Positions 26,195 to 37,700 of a stretch of DNA of 64,000 bases are shown here, one piece after another. The position numbers were made by a program, and so were the translations under genes. The notes under the pieces were generated by a model. That model ran no database searches. It was not told where the DNA came from and saw only the letters and a program-made list of their open reading frames with translations. Numbering within the stretch: the stretch's first letter is position 1; every line of letters starts with the position of its first letter. The DNA comes from Casuarius casuarius (taxonomy: Eukaryota > Chordata > Aves > Casuariiformes > Casuariidae), in the NCBI GenBank assembly GCA_003342895.1, contig PTFA01000020.1:4149437-4213436 (forward strand), written 5' to 3'.

Positions 26195-26268
26195 GGCCCA
26201 TCTGATGCGAGGGTCAGACAGTTGACCTAGTGGCCCCTTCAGGCCTTAAAAATTTATGCACTCCAAAG
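26195..26268 (+). mobile_element. CR1 LINE 3'-end fossil
   Basis: GAGGGTCAGACAGTTGACCT followed by AGTGGCCCCTTCAGGCCTTA and AAAATTTATG matches the 3' terminus of CR1 retrotransposons (GGTCAGACTAGATGACCTAGTGGTCCCTTCTGGCCTTAAAATCTATGA). CR1 is the dominant LINE of birds and other reptiles. The copy is truncated and dead, and may belong with the fossil at 25720-25880. Confidence 0.7.
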
Positions 26269-27836
26269 ATAGAGACTCTCATTAGGATATCTGGTAAGAC
26301 TATATAGGTAAATACCAGCATAGTGCAAAATATGCATATCTTTCAGGCCAAAAGATTACAAAAGAAAACCTAAAGTTAAGTTGCACAAATACAAAGTTAA
26401 TTNGTTTAAATCACAAACTCACACAAATACGTTTGTCCAGGATCTGCTGGGTGCTTCCATTACTGATGGCCATATACAGCTATAAAAAGATTATATCACC
26501 TTCTCTTTAAAGAAANAATTAGAGTAAGAAAGCAGAAATAAAGACTTAGGATGAGGAAGAAAACAAGACCTTTCATGGGATACTACAAAATACATCTAAA
26601 ATAGATCAACTCTGCATATTACTGCAGTTATTACTTCCTCAGCTTTCAATAAGGAGTTGCTCTATTTTTTTCCAGGAGCAGGTCAGCCTAGAGAACGTCT
26701 TACTTGAGTCACCCAAAACGATTTGGTGATCGCAGGATGTAAATGCGCACACACATGCGCACACTCCACGTTCTCAGCACCGGAGGCGAGAGGAACACGG
26801 ACAAGTGTGGATGTGAACAGTGGCTATGAACCTGTGGATGTGAAATCTGATGCCAACACAGCATTGCCTTGAGTTGCCTCATTGATTAATGTACTGGAAA
26901 GACTAGCATAACTTTCAAGGACAGCATGCTCTGTGATCAATTGCCTGGATTTTTTTGAGATCTTTAATATACCGTGCGGTAAAGGGATAATAAAATAATC
27001 TCTCTGCGTTTCCAGTACCTAGCAGGAATTTGAGCTACACAGACACATCCTGAGTGATCCAAGACAAATGCGCTGTAATGACAGAAGTGTTTCTGAGCNT
27101 CTCTAGTAAAGCCCCCATGAAAAAGCATTTAGAGTCTGAAAAACAAAAGGCAGAGAAAGAGGAAGACTAAGATTCCTGATCCAGGTTTCTGCAGAAGCTA
27201 ATCTCAGGCTCCAGCCTGTACTCTTCCTTCTTCAAAGGCCACAGGATATTTTCCTCAGCTCTGCATATTCCTGATATTATAGCTAAAGGGAAATATGTCC
27301 ATTTAGTCAGACATTTATTCCAGCTATTTATTCAATTATTATTTCAATATTCCTTTCCCTTTAATTTTGAAATATCAGACATGAAGGAGTTTTTTGCACT
27401 TTTTTCTACATTTGAGGAGACTTCTATAGATACCCTTAAGCTATCTAACCTTGCTCTCAATATCTCTTCAAGGGCACTAGGGTCACTTAGACCCCTTAAA
27501 TCTTCATCACAATATCCCAACGGACAGCAATGGAGTATTTTCAGCTCATGGATCCTCTCCGTAGGATAATCTACCTAAGTAGCAATAGCTGCAATATAGT
27601 TATCTGAGCAAAAATGCATTTTTTTTACTAGTTCTTCCATTTAGTTATAATGTTATAACATGTCTCCCAGCTGTATCTGAATTCAGAATAAGTGGCCTTT
27701 AATGTATTTAGCAACACTGCTTTAAAAGGGCCTAGGAAAAGCTTTGCAGAGGGATTTGTTTCCTGAGAAGATAACAGGGGGGAGAAAAATTTCTGATTTT
27801 ATGTCCAGAGCTCCTTATTGAGAGGTCTTCTAGGTC

Positions 27837-27856
27837 TTTTTTTTTTTTTTTTTTTT
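27837..27856. repeat. 20-base T homopolymer
   Basis: Longest homopolymer in the window, flanked by GGTC and AAGC. No recognisable retroposed sequence sits next to it. Confidence 0.9.
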
Positions 27857-30800
27857 AAGCAAACAAAGATATTGAGCTACTCACCACTTTTCTCCTCTGG
27901 GGACTCTGAGAGTCCCCTGTGCTAGCTGCTGCGGTGGAACATGCAGAGCAATGTTATAAACAACAATTTACATAACACTTCTGGCACTAATATCAGTGAC
28001 ACTCGCTGAGAAAATCCACCCCATCTCGCCAGGAGAACCCAGCACAGATTTTCCTCCCTTTTCTTTCCACCCTCATTCTGGCTTGAAACATCCTCTGGCA
28101 CTGAGCAACGCAGAAATTAGTATCCACTGCCATGATGCTATTTACCTCTTTCTTTTCTCAAGGAATAACTTAAGAGGAACAGGCTCTCCCTACCTGAGAT
28201 CACCACAGCCCAAACGATGCTTGCAGTGTGCCCCTGCTGGCCTCCCTATCCTGCCCCTTCGCCTTCTGCAGAAAGCTACGTTTTGGAGGTCACACGTGGC
28301 AAGGGCTCTCAGCAAGCCCCGTTTCGGCTTTACATCCACACTCCTGCCAGCGAGCGGTACCACCGAAACTCTTCAGGCGGGTCAGCACTGGCCGCAGCCG
28401 TGGCAGGACGTTCCCAAACCAGCCCACCCTCAAGCCAGCTCCCTCTGAAGTAACACACAGAGAGGACATGCCTTTCCCTTTCTTACAGCAGAAAACGTCC
28501 GATTGCCACAGGTCAACACCCAGCCTGGCTCTACGTTCAAAATCCCAGGCCAACCCTGATTTTGTTTATATTCTATCCCAAAGAAAACCCTTTTGTTCCC
28601 CTGGTGAGTGCTACACTTGAACAAGGTTGATTCCTACCATCCTTGGAGCACAGNGCGACTCGCAAGACCAGAACAGGAAGCTTCATAAAAGGAAGCCTTT
28701 TCTTTCAAAAGTTAACATGCAAGTATATTTATGTAAAGAGGCAGAAGGAAGGAGACGAAAGAGAGAAACAAGGAGATGCATGCGCGTGCTCCCGGACTGT
28801 CAAGCAGGATGCATGCTTCACTAACTAGCTATGCGGCACTTTTCACCTTTCTAAGCAAGGATGCTTTTAAAGCGCCCATATCTGTCAGTCCATGCTAACT
28901 CATGCACCCAAATGTGACACTGAGTCCAGGATCTTCTCCCCATCTGCCGTACGGTACCAGCCACGGCTTTATGAGCTGCCTGCCTCCCAGTAATATCCTA
29001 CCCATCATTTTCCCAGGCAAAGTGATTCTGTAACTAGAAAACATTACAAACACATTTCCTAGAGCACAAGATTTCTGTAGTTTCTCCACTCCAGACTGCT
29101 TTACTTGAAGCTGAGCCTTGCTGTTCTTTCGAAGCTCACCATATTTTGATAAAGGACATCACTGGCTGCAAATCCTTTCATCAAAGAGGCATTGACTATT
29201 TAATTTTACAGTTGTGATTCTTTTCCACAAGGAATACAGAGAATTCATTAGTAATCACACATCAGAGAGTGCATCCACCTACATGTTCCTCTCCTTTGGC
29301 TATTGTATAATTACACAATCATTTCTTATCAAAGAAACTTTTCCCTTTAACTTCTACATAATGATTGCCCGTGGCTTTGCTTCCCTTTATCTCCCACGAA
29401 GAGAAGGAAACTCTGAAAAACACTTNTGTCTAGGGTTGCTCTGTTTTCCTTTAAACAACCAAACACAGCAAACGTGCAGAGAGAAATGATAATCTACTCC
29501 CAACACTGCAGAAAGCAGAATTCAACAGAAATGTTCCAATCAGCAAGTGACAAATACGCAGTGACGGGAGCGAGAGGGAGCAGCACCCGCAAGCAGCAGC
29601 AATTCTCTCCTTCTATATTGCTCCTTCTCTCCCTTTTTTAATTCCTCATTGGCATTTTGTTATTAGTCCCCACACAGTAAACACCGGGTTGCAAATTCTG
29701 ACAAAATAAACCGCTGAAATGATTATTCATCCCTCCAAGAGATTGCTCTGCGAGCCGAGAGCTACATGTTCTGCATTCTGTGACTAAGATACAGTCCCAT
29801 GTGTTTTCCCAGTTCAATCAAGTGTGCGAAGAACTGTCACAATAGTCCTTGATGCCTGGAAAATAAAATTTAGGGTAGAATGGTAAACCTGAGTTGCATT
29901 TCAATGGATTTTCATTTGCACCTGTTTTCTCTACTCTTTGTTTATTTTATTCTTTTTTAATCTTTATTGACAATTCATTAAAGTCTTATCATCCCTCTCA
30001 ACAGAAAAAAAAAAAGGGAGTTGCTATTGTACCTATCTGGATAATTGCTACTGAAATGTTGTCAAATTCTTAGAAGTGGCTATATATCTTTCATGTCAGG
30101 CCACTGGGACTGATACAAAAAACGTTTCCAGGCTTGTGCAGATTTTTTCTTGTCTTTAGAAGAAGACATAAGAAGAACAAATAAGTCAAAATGATAAATT
30201 ATGACAGGAAAAAAAAAATCAACATTTGAATTGCCTGATAAAAGCAAGAGCGTAGGGTTTGAGGGAAGATTAGAGCAGCGTCAGGAAAGAACAGAACTGA
30301 AAGTTATTTAAGACTGATAGAAACCCTCTAGGATCTGCAATCCCACCATTGTTTCCCTCTGGAAAAGCAGTTTTCAGAAGCTCCAATTAACCTTAATTGA
30401 ATTCTGCCTTAGCAATACCTAGAATTTTAATTGACTGGGAAGGTGATCATAAATCTCTGTTCAAAATGCAGCTTGGCCATTAGCAATTCCCCAAATGGCA
30501 CAGCGAAGTGTCNCAGAGAAGGACTTAGCTATTCTGCAGGTAAGGCCGGCTTCAGATCAGAAAACAAACATCCAGAAGGGAAAATCCCAGTAGCAAAGGC
30601 CACTCCAGCGAGGAGTCATTTTCTCCAGCACTGATGGCTATGAATACTAGCGACTCTTGCGACCAACNTGCTCATGTACATACTGTCCACAGCGTCCTCA
30701 AAGGCTGCTACTTCGTCTCTCACTCGCCCTCCTTTGCACTTACTTTTGGCTCTAATGCCGACATTTGAACGTTCAGCTTCCACTTCAAACAATCGCATCC

Positions 30801-31344
30801 TTGCTTCTCTTGCGCAGGCCTCTGTTACTGAAACGCTCGGTTCTCACGTTCTTCCTGTGCACTTTTTGGTCGGGTTACTTTCAGTCTGGCTGGTACTCAG
30901 TTATTCTTGGGGTCGGGTGTTTACAAATAGATCTCGCACTCGTGCTCTTGAATTTCAATGGCTTTCAAGTGCCAGATTTCTTTAGACTCCTTTTTAAATC
31001 CTGTCCTNGGTGACCTTGCATTGGCCCAAACTTTTGGTCTTAGAGAGATCTCACAAACTTACTATCCCTCAGACATCGAAAATGGCCTCCTAGCTGTACT
31101 GCGCAGCTATCACGTGCGGCAAGGCGTTGTTTTGCCGCTGTAAGCTGTACGTTTATCGGCACCGAGCTGACAGTCCGACCGCAGAGGGACAGGAGAGCCG
31201 GCCCTGCCGCAGCCCCAGCTCGCCTCGGCCGCGCCGTCACAGCCCAACACAAGCCCCTTTGCAGAGGGCTGCCAGCTTGGTCTCATTTGGAGACCTACCA
31301 AGCAGGTAGGTCTCGGTGCTCAAGATCAAAGCACTGTGCGCAGC

Positions 31345-31500
31345 ACGGACTTTAGCCCTCACAGTACCCCTGGCCAGCAGGCAATTATTGTTATCTTGAT
31401 TTAGTGGATAAATGAGCTAATAGANAGTGAGTCTTGGGGGAAAAAGAAGGAGCAAGCACAGGCACGCACACACTCAGTTATTTAAACCTGGGCATCAGGA
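31345..31500 (+). repeat. MIR-like fossil repeat
   Basis: CCTCACAGTACCCCTGGCCA, ATTATTGTTATCTTGATTTA, and further on CACACACTCAGTTATTTAAA and CCTGGGCATC follow the layout of MIR (CCTCACAACAACCCTGTGAG, TATTATTATCCCCATTTTAC, CACACAGCTAG..., TTTGAACCTGGG). Diverged; assignment by eye. Confidence 0.45.
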
Positions 31501-33084
31501 TGTGCCACGTGCTTCGAGTCCCTAGCAAGGCCAGCGGGTGGTGGAAGCCCTCGGCACCTCTGCAAGGTCCGAGGTGCTCAGTGGGGTGCCCAGCATTAAA
31601 CAGAAGTGAAAATGGAGACCTTAATGACCTCCGCAGGGCTACAGCAATCAGAAGCAAAAGCTCCTGGGGTCTTTTTCTTCACTGCAGGATATAAATCCCA
31701 TTTACTTTAATAGGAATTTATGTCATGCAGCAAAAAGATAGGACNTTAGCCTCTAGTCGGTACTCAGACGGCATCTTCCCTCTCCTTCTCTTGCAGCTCT
31801 TTTTCCTTTCTCAAAATAGAAAGAGCAAGAATAGTGACTTGCTACTGTTTCTGTAGACATAGATTGGATTTGGACTGGATTGACTGATTAAAAGTTGTGA
31901 ATTAAGGTGATTTTGCTGACTCCATGAAATTGCTAGTAGAAGAGGCAGGGCAGCTGCATGACAAAGCTGCAAAACACATTAGAGTAAAGCTAAGCTTGCA
32001 AGCAGCTATATCGAGCAAAGAGGCCAGTAAAGAAAAGAAACAAGACTGAGATCATATTAAAAAGTTTTAACAGACTGAGAGGACTAGACACAAAGGGAAA
32101 TCAGGCATCAGAACTAAAACCCACTTCAAGATCAGAAGGGAACAAGGAAGAGACAGAAGGGCGCAGAGCGAAGCGAGTTGTCTCGCTCAGGCAAGAAGCT
32201 GCCCAGCCTCCCGGTCAGGATTCGGGCAGAGTTCGGAGAGAGATGGAAACCAAACACCAGTGCCATGGGGAGAGTCACTTCACAGACCAGACCACAGGGC
32301 TTCACAAGGATTAGCCGATGGCTGAGCGCATGGTATATATGCAATACAGGAACATCAAGACTTACTAAAGCGAAGCTCACCCTAGGAGGAGCAGATTGCT
32401 ACACTGATCAGTGACTGAGACAGAAATAGTTTTAAGGTCCTCCATGTTTTCACATCACCTTACAGCAGCTCTTCGAGAAGGGAGATTTGTTGCAAACTTC
32501 TGGATCTGTTTATGATTTCAACCANGATTTATCACTAGGGTGAGACAGGAGTCTTGCACTGCCTGAAAGATGTCCACCTAAAGGAAATACACTGGCCAAG
32601 GGAATGAATGTATGGCACAAGTCACCTTAGCCTACAGCACCTTCAGAGTCAAAGCCATCTGGCTAGAAGACAATCATCATGCTCACGCTATCACAAATCT
32701 GCCCCCAAAGTCATATGCCTCTACCGACCTCAAATAAACCTGCTCCACAACCTGCAGAAGATAGCACTGTTGGTACCATCATGCTGCAGGGCTTTCTCAC
32801 CAGCACTCCCAAACGTGAGGTTCAACAAACAGAAAACAAAACCTGGATATTTAATTATAAATAAGAAGGTTAAGGCAGGATACACCACAGCTAGTTTCTG
32901 TGATTTATCACATACCTTAGTACAGGATGCTTCCCATATTGACTGNAAAGTAAGCCCAGCCAGCTCATTTATGTTAGACACCTAACTCAGTAAAGANAGA
33001 TCCAGAGAAAAGCTCACACATACCCACAGATTTAAATGAAAACCTATTATTAAAAGCAGCACTTCAGTTCAAGAATAAATGCAC

Positions 33085-33300
33085 TTATAATAATAATTAA
33101 AAAATAATACTTGTCTCATACAGAGCTTCTCCTCATGGCACTATCACAGTACCAGGCAATAGGAGCTACTACAATCACCCCAATTTATGAATGGAGAACT
33201 GAGGCAGGAAGGGGTTTGGCCTGTGTCCCTTCCCAGGTGAGCAATCAAGCTGAAATCAGACCTAAGTGGTTTCAACCAGCAGCACAGGTCAGGCAGGAGC
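33085..33300 (+). repeat. MIR/CR1-L3-like fossil repeat
   Basis: An AATAATAATTAAAAAATAAT start, then ACTTGTCTCATACAGAGCTT, then ATCACCCCAATTTATGAATG, then GAGAACTGAGGCAGGA and AATCAAGCTGAAATCAGACC parallel the AATAATAATACCTAGCTCTT ... TTATCCCCATTTTACAGATG GGGAAACTGAGGCACAG ... GCCAGGAATAGAACCC layout. The ACTGAGGC core is exact. Confidence 0.6.
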
Positions 33301-34509
33301 CACACCACCTCCCAGTCACCAGGGGAGGTGCTCTGCAGTAAACATTTAACCTTGCAAATCCACGCTGAGGTTTAGTTCCCTTTTCNGAAAAGAGGAGGGA
33401 AGGTTCAGGATGGCCATAGAGGTGAAAAGCCCCCTCTCTTCAAAAAAATTGAATTTGAGGGATATGAATTTGGCATGCAATAGCAAGATCTTTATGTCAA
33501 GGGTGCATGTAATGGAGCCTAGTATATACTGTGGTTGGGAGTGCAGGTTTAATAGCCTATATCTGAGGTGGCTATATAAAACAGGGCATTATAGTGAAAG
33601 CTTAATGTGTTTTGGAAATGATCAAATGAATTACAGTCCATACCTAGAGCATGTTCCAAACTGACAGTTTGGAAAGTGACTTTAATGGCGTAAGTAGAAA
33701 TGGAGAGTGACATTCATGACGGGTAGTTTGATGTTACACTGAGCACTTGGCCCCAGAGCATCTGCGATTTTACTACATATTGATTTTATAGTATTTTTCC
33801 ACTTGTCTAAAGCCTGAGTGTCTTGCAAAGAACGCTGCCTTCCCTCCAGATCTCAGCAGGGGGAGGAGGAAATGTGCGTTTGCCAAGACGGACGGACGGC
33901 GCTGTCTGCCGAGACCTTTCCCCNCGTATCAGCTCCTCAAGCAGCGGTCATCCCTCCTCACCCTCGGGGAGCTGAGTAAGTCAGCCAACAGCGAGGGGNG
34001 CAGGCTTGGGCCATAATCTACATTACGGCAGCTTGTACGGACATCCTCGAGTCAGCTTGAAGCTGGCTAACGGCGTTGCTGCCGCAGCCGCAGCAGGGCA
34101 GGCTTCAGCACGTGCCTGAGGAGCGGGGAGATACCTGCCAGGTCAGCCCGCACCGGGCTCTGCAAGGCCAGATGTGCCCTGCTGCCGGGGCCCGAGCCAG
34201 GGAGCTCGAAGGGCCTCCGAAAGCGTCCTCACAAGCCGAAGTGATTGGCATGTGCGCAGCATCTCGGAGCAGCCTGAGGACACAGAGGAGGTTTAAAAAA
34301 TGAACAGTACCTGCGCGCGTCAGATATTCCCCTGCCTTTATTATATCCCAAGCCTGGGAAAGCTGCAGCGGAGTCTGAGGTCTGCGAAGCAGTTCAATAC
34401 CCGACTTGCACTGCTGGAGCACTAATCCCCTGCACCTGCTGGCTGGAAGTGCGAGTCCCAGTGGGAACTCCGACTTCAGAGGAATAACTGCTTTTCGCCT
34501 TTTGTCATG

Positions 34510-34740
34510 TCTGCGCGGAGNCGGTTTCTGCAGCCGGGGAGGGGGCAGCCAGCGCTCGAGGCGGAAGGGAAGAGCGCGCTGCTCCCGCGCCTGCCCCTCC
34601 GCGCCGGCACCAGCCCGTGCAGGGCCGCGGCAGGGCTTCGCGACGCGCGCAGCGAGGCTTCGGGCTGCAGGGCGAAACGACGTCGCACGCGTGGCAGCGG
34701 TGCGGTGGAAGGGGCGGCGAAACTCAGCGCAAGCCAGTCT
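34510..34740. promoter_or_regulatory. Orphan CpG island
   Basis: This is extremely CpG-dense: nearly thirty CpG dinucleotides lie in about 180 bp (34561-34740), including CGACGCGCGC and GACGTCGCACGCG strings. It sits about 17 kb upstream of the NOCT promoter with no recognisable coding exon on either strand. It could be the promoter of a noncoding RNA, a distal regulatory island, or GC-biased noncoding DNA. The composition is seen; the function is unknown. Confidence 0.55.
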
Positions 34741-37700
34741 GTGAAGATTAAGCAGGGGCTTTTTTCAATTTTAATGTTTTACAAAAGCGGCCTAGAAAGG
34801 AAAAGCAATTTTCTGGTTTTGTTTCTTTGTGCGGTATGAAAGAACGGCAAACCTCTGTTGCCAATTTCTCTTTAGCATTTAAACGTATTTTTGCCTGCCC
34901 CGTTTTTCTTAAAGGCTTTGCGGAAAACCGGAGAACTGAGAGGATTATTATATTAGATACCCCTATGGAAAACTGCAAACTAAATTAGGAAATGATTGTT
35001 ATTAAGAGCGCTTAGCCTGCGCGGGGTTTTTGTGCATTTTCCTCACCCCTTCGCTAGGTCACGGAGCGAAGAGCTGTCTCTGCTAAAGAGCGTGCGTTCC
35101 CCGGCCGCTCATCCACCACCGGAGACATTTCCCTGCCACCTTCCCGACGCCTCCAGGGAAGTCCAGGGAAGAGCAGATTTCACAGCCCTGATATTTCTGA
35201 CTTTATGAAGACGGAAAGGCATTTCCAAGCTTTTGACATGTGCCTCGGGGAAGCAAAAAAAGGAGTAAACACGGTCCTGTTTTCCCTCCTTGTCACTTTT
35301 AAGAGCTCCTCCACCCCCAGCCCACGACCCTATTTATGGGCAGGAGAAGTCAAGGCAGGCAAAGGCAGCACAAGCGGCCGTGCATTAAAGGACACCGTTA
35401 AGGTACAGGCCTGTGGGACAGATGACCTGGTGGTGACCACACGCAGGGTGTCCTGGGTGCTCGGAGACATATGAGAGGGAACGACACGGATCCAAGGAAA
35501 ACAGGCAANGCCGCTCCCTCTGCCCGTCCCACGACCCAGCCAGGCCCCCCTCTGGGCAGCGTCGCCTTGCTAAATGTCCATTCCCAAGCCAAGGCAGGGG
35601 CCACGGCTATATTTTCTGTGCCATCTTTCAGAAAGCAGGCTATTTTTCATCTGCCAGTTCACTCGTGAGCCACTGAGCAACGGGCAGGTTTCCCTCTTCG
35701 ATGGTAACAGCCTCACAGTCGTGACCCGGGAATATTGATCGCATTTCTGTAGTGCCCAAATTCGGTTCTTTTAATGGAGGTTTTGTTGCTGTTGGTTTTT
35801 GCAGCATACCGAGAATGTCTCTTTTAAAATATATCCAGCTTGTTTGGTACCATGGATGGCCTATTTCTCTGGCAGTAAAATACCCACTCTGTCATCAGGC
35901 TCCGAGTTGAAATCAATCCAGAAATACGATGTTAGCTCAATAATGACCCGCTCCGGCGGGATAAATCACTGCTTACCTCACCAGGAGCGTACTGCGCACG
36001 GCGCCCGCCGCCTGGCTGCGACCCACCATTTCCCCTGAGCAAGAGCGGGTCTGCGGAGGGGGTGCTCCCTTCCCCTTCCCTTCCTACGAGGGAGCGCACA
36101 CCATCCCGCCCGCTCCCTCTTAAGCGCCTGTGGATACTCGATGCTCAGCGACAAGGGTCGCGTAATGGAGGCGATGCATCTTCAGTGAAGAAAAATGACA
36201 GTCAGAATAGGAAGACTAAACCAATTCATCACTTAATGCAAAGCATTAGCGTGCCGCAACCAGAGCATCGCGCTGGGATTGATTACAAACAAGATGACAC
36301 CTCCCCGTGGACTATCTGCTATATTATTATAAATAAATACCCATTCATTCTGGGATCTGTGTTACTGCAGAGGATAGATTATACCTCAGGTACACAGTAA
36401 ATATCCCATTGAGTACAATGTCCCTTCCTCGCCAGCAAATGAGTTTTGTCTCACATAATACAGTTTCATAAACAAGATAAGAGAACAGAGAAACACCAAG
36501 AGACAGGGACATGTGCAAAGACCTTGATTGATACTAAGGGGCTATGTCCATGAAGGACATGCTAAAAATCCAGTCGCTCTTTATTACAGGGAGCTTGGGG
36601 GGGGGCAGCCGGGCAAGGCTCGTCCTTGCTCCCGAAAGGGAGGGAGCCCTAGCGGGCTTCCCAGATCCTCGGGACTTCACCGAGACAAAAGCAAGCCTCT
36701 TCGTTTTCAAACATCTAGCAGTTCATGCTCACCCGCTCTAATCAGTCAGGCTGCAGCATCCAGAAAAATAAAATAAAAGCAATTTAAAAGGCTGTGTGCT
36801 GAAAAGCGAGCAGCTGGTGAGAAGCCTGGTTTGTATTTACCTCCTCGCCGCCCCGCTCCCCGCTGAGCGCAGCCGGGCGCCTCTGCTCCCTCCAGCCCAA
36901 GCAAGGTACCCGTGCTTATGTATTCGGCCACGTCTTGGCAAGCACCAGAAAAGCTGTTAAAACCAATGCTGTGCTGAATAACCGTTACCTATTGACNGTC
37001 TCTCTCTTATTTACCCTAGGGTTTTTAAGCACTCTGCCTCCAGGGCATAGCAAAAGCCCCGAGCTGCATCACCTCCCTCCGCCACCAGCTCTGCTCTCCG
37101 TGCCCGCAGTTGGGTCGGGGCAAGGCACCTGCTGCAGCATGAAGACTTCATCACTTCGCTGTTTGTGTATCTGCAAAAAGAAAGGCCTTCCTCCCTCCCC
37201 GCGCCGCTTGGCCTGCCCCAGGGGCTCTGCGAGGACTGCGGGTTATTTGTGCAATGCCCTGTCAGTCTCGCATGGCTCGTGACAGCCACTGAAAGTCAAG
37301 TGATGGGGAAAAAAAAAATTAATGGCTTTTATTAGTCTCCACTCTATACATCAGGAAAGAGATGACATCCACGCTAGGCCATCCTTACGTGCAGAAATAG
37401 GCTGGGGGGAAAATGTCACCTCCGCTATTCACACGGTAATGAGCAAGACTAGGAGTGTTTTATGCAATTGTGGTAATTACATCCCGTCACNTTCCCGGCA
37501 CCGCAGTGTCAAGGAGTTTGGTGGGGAAGCGGGCAGCTTCTCTGAAAAATAAAAGCCTCTGCCTTCACAGCCATTTATTCTGCCTTAAAGCAGCCGGAGA
37601 GCTCGATGTTTTGCTTACATTTTGGTTGCCAAAGCCCAGCGGAGTCTGCGGGTGAGCTTTGCGAAAACAAACATATAGATAAAAAGCTGAAACACGAGTC

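Larger units (their letters stand above)
19080..34510. other. Intergenic DNA with old repeats, no gene recognised
   Basis: Besides the listed repeats, the TTCCAGAA array, the hairpin and the 23.4-kb CpG island, I find only ordinary noncoding sequence. GC-rich frames at 21.8-22.6 kb are interrupted by Ns and lack any recognisable domain. Single-base Ns are densest here (eight between 21945 and 23118). Confidence 0.6.
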
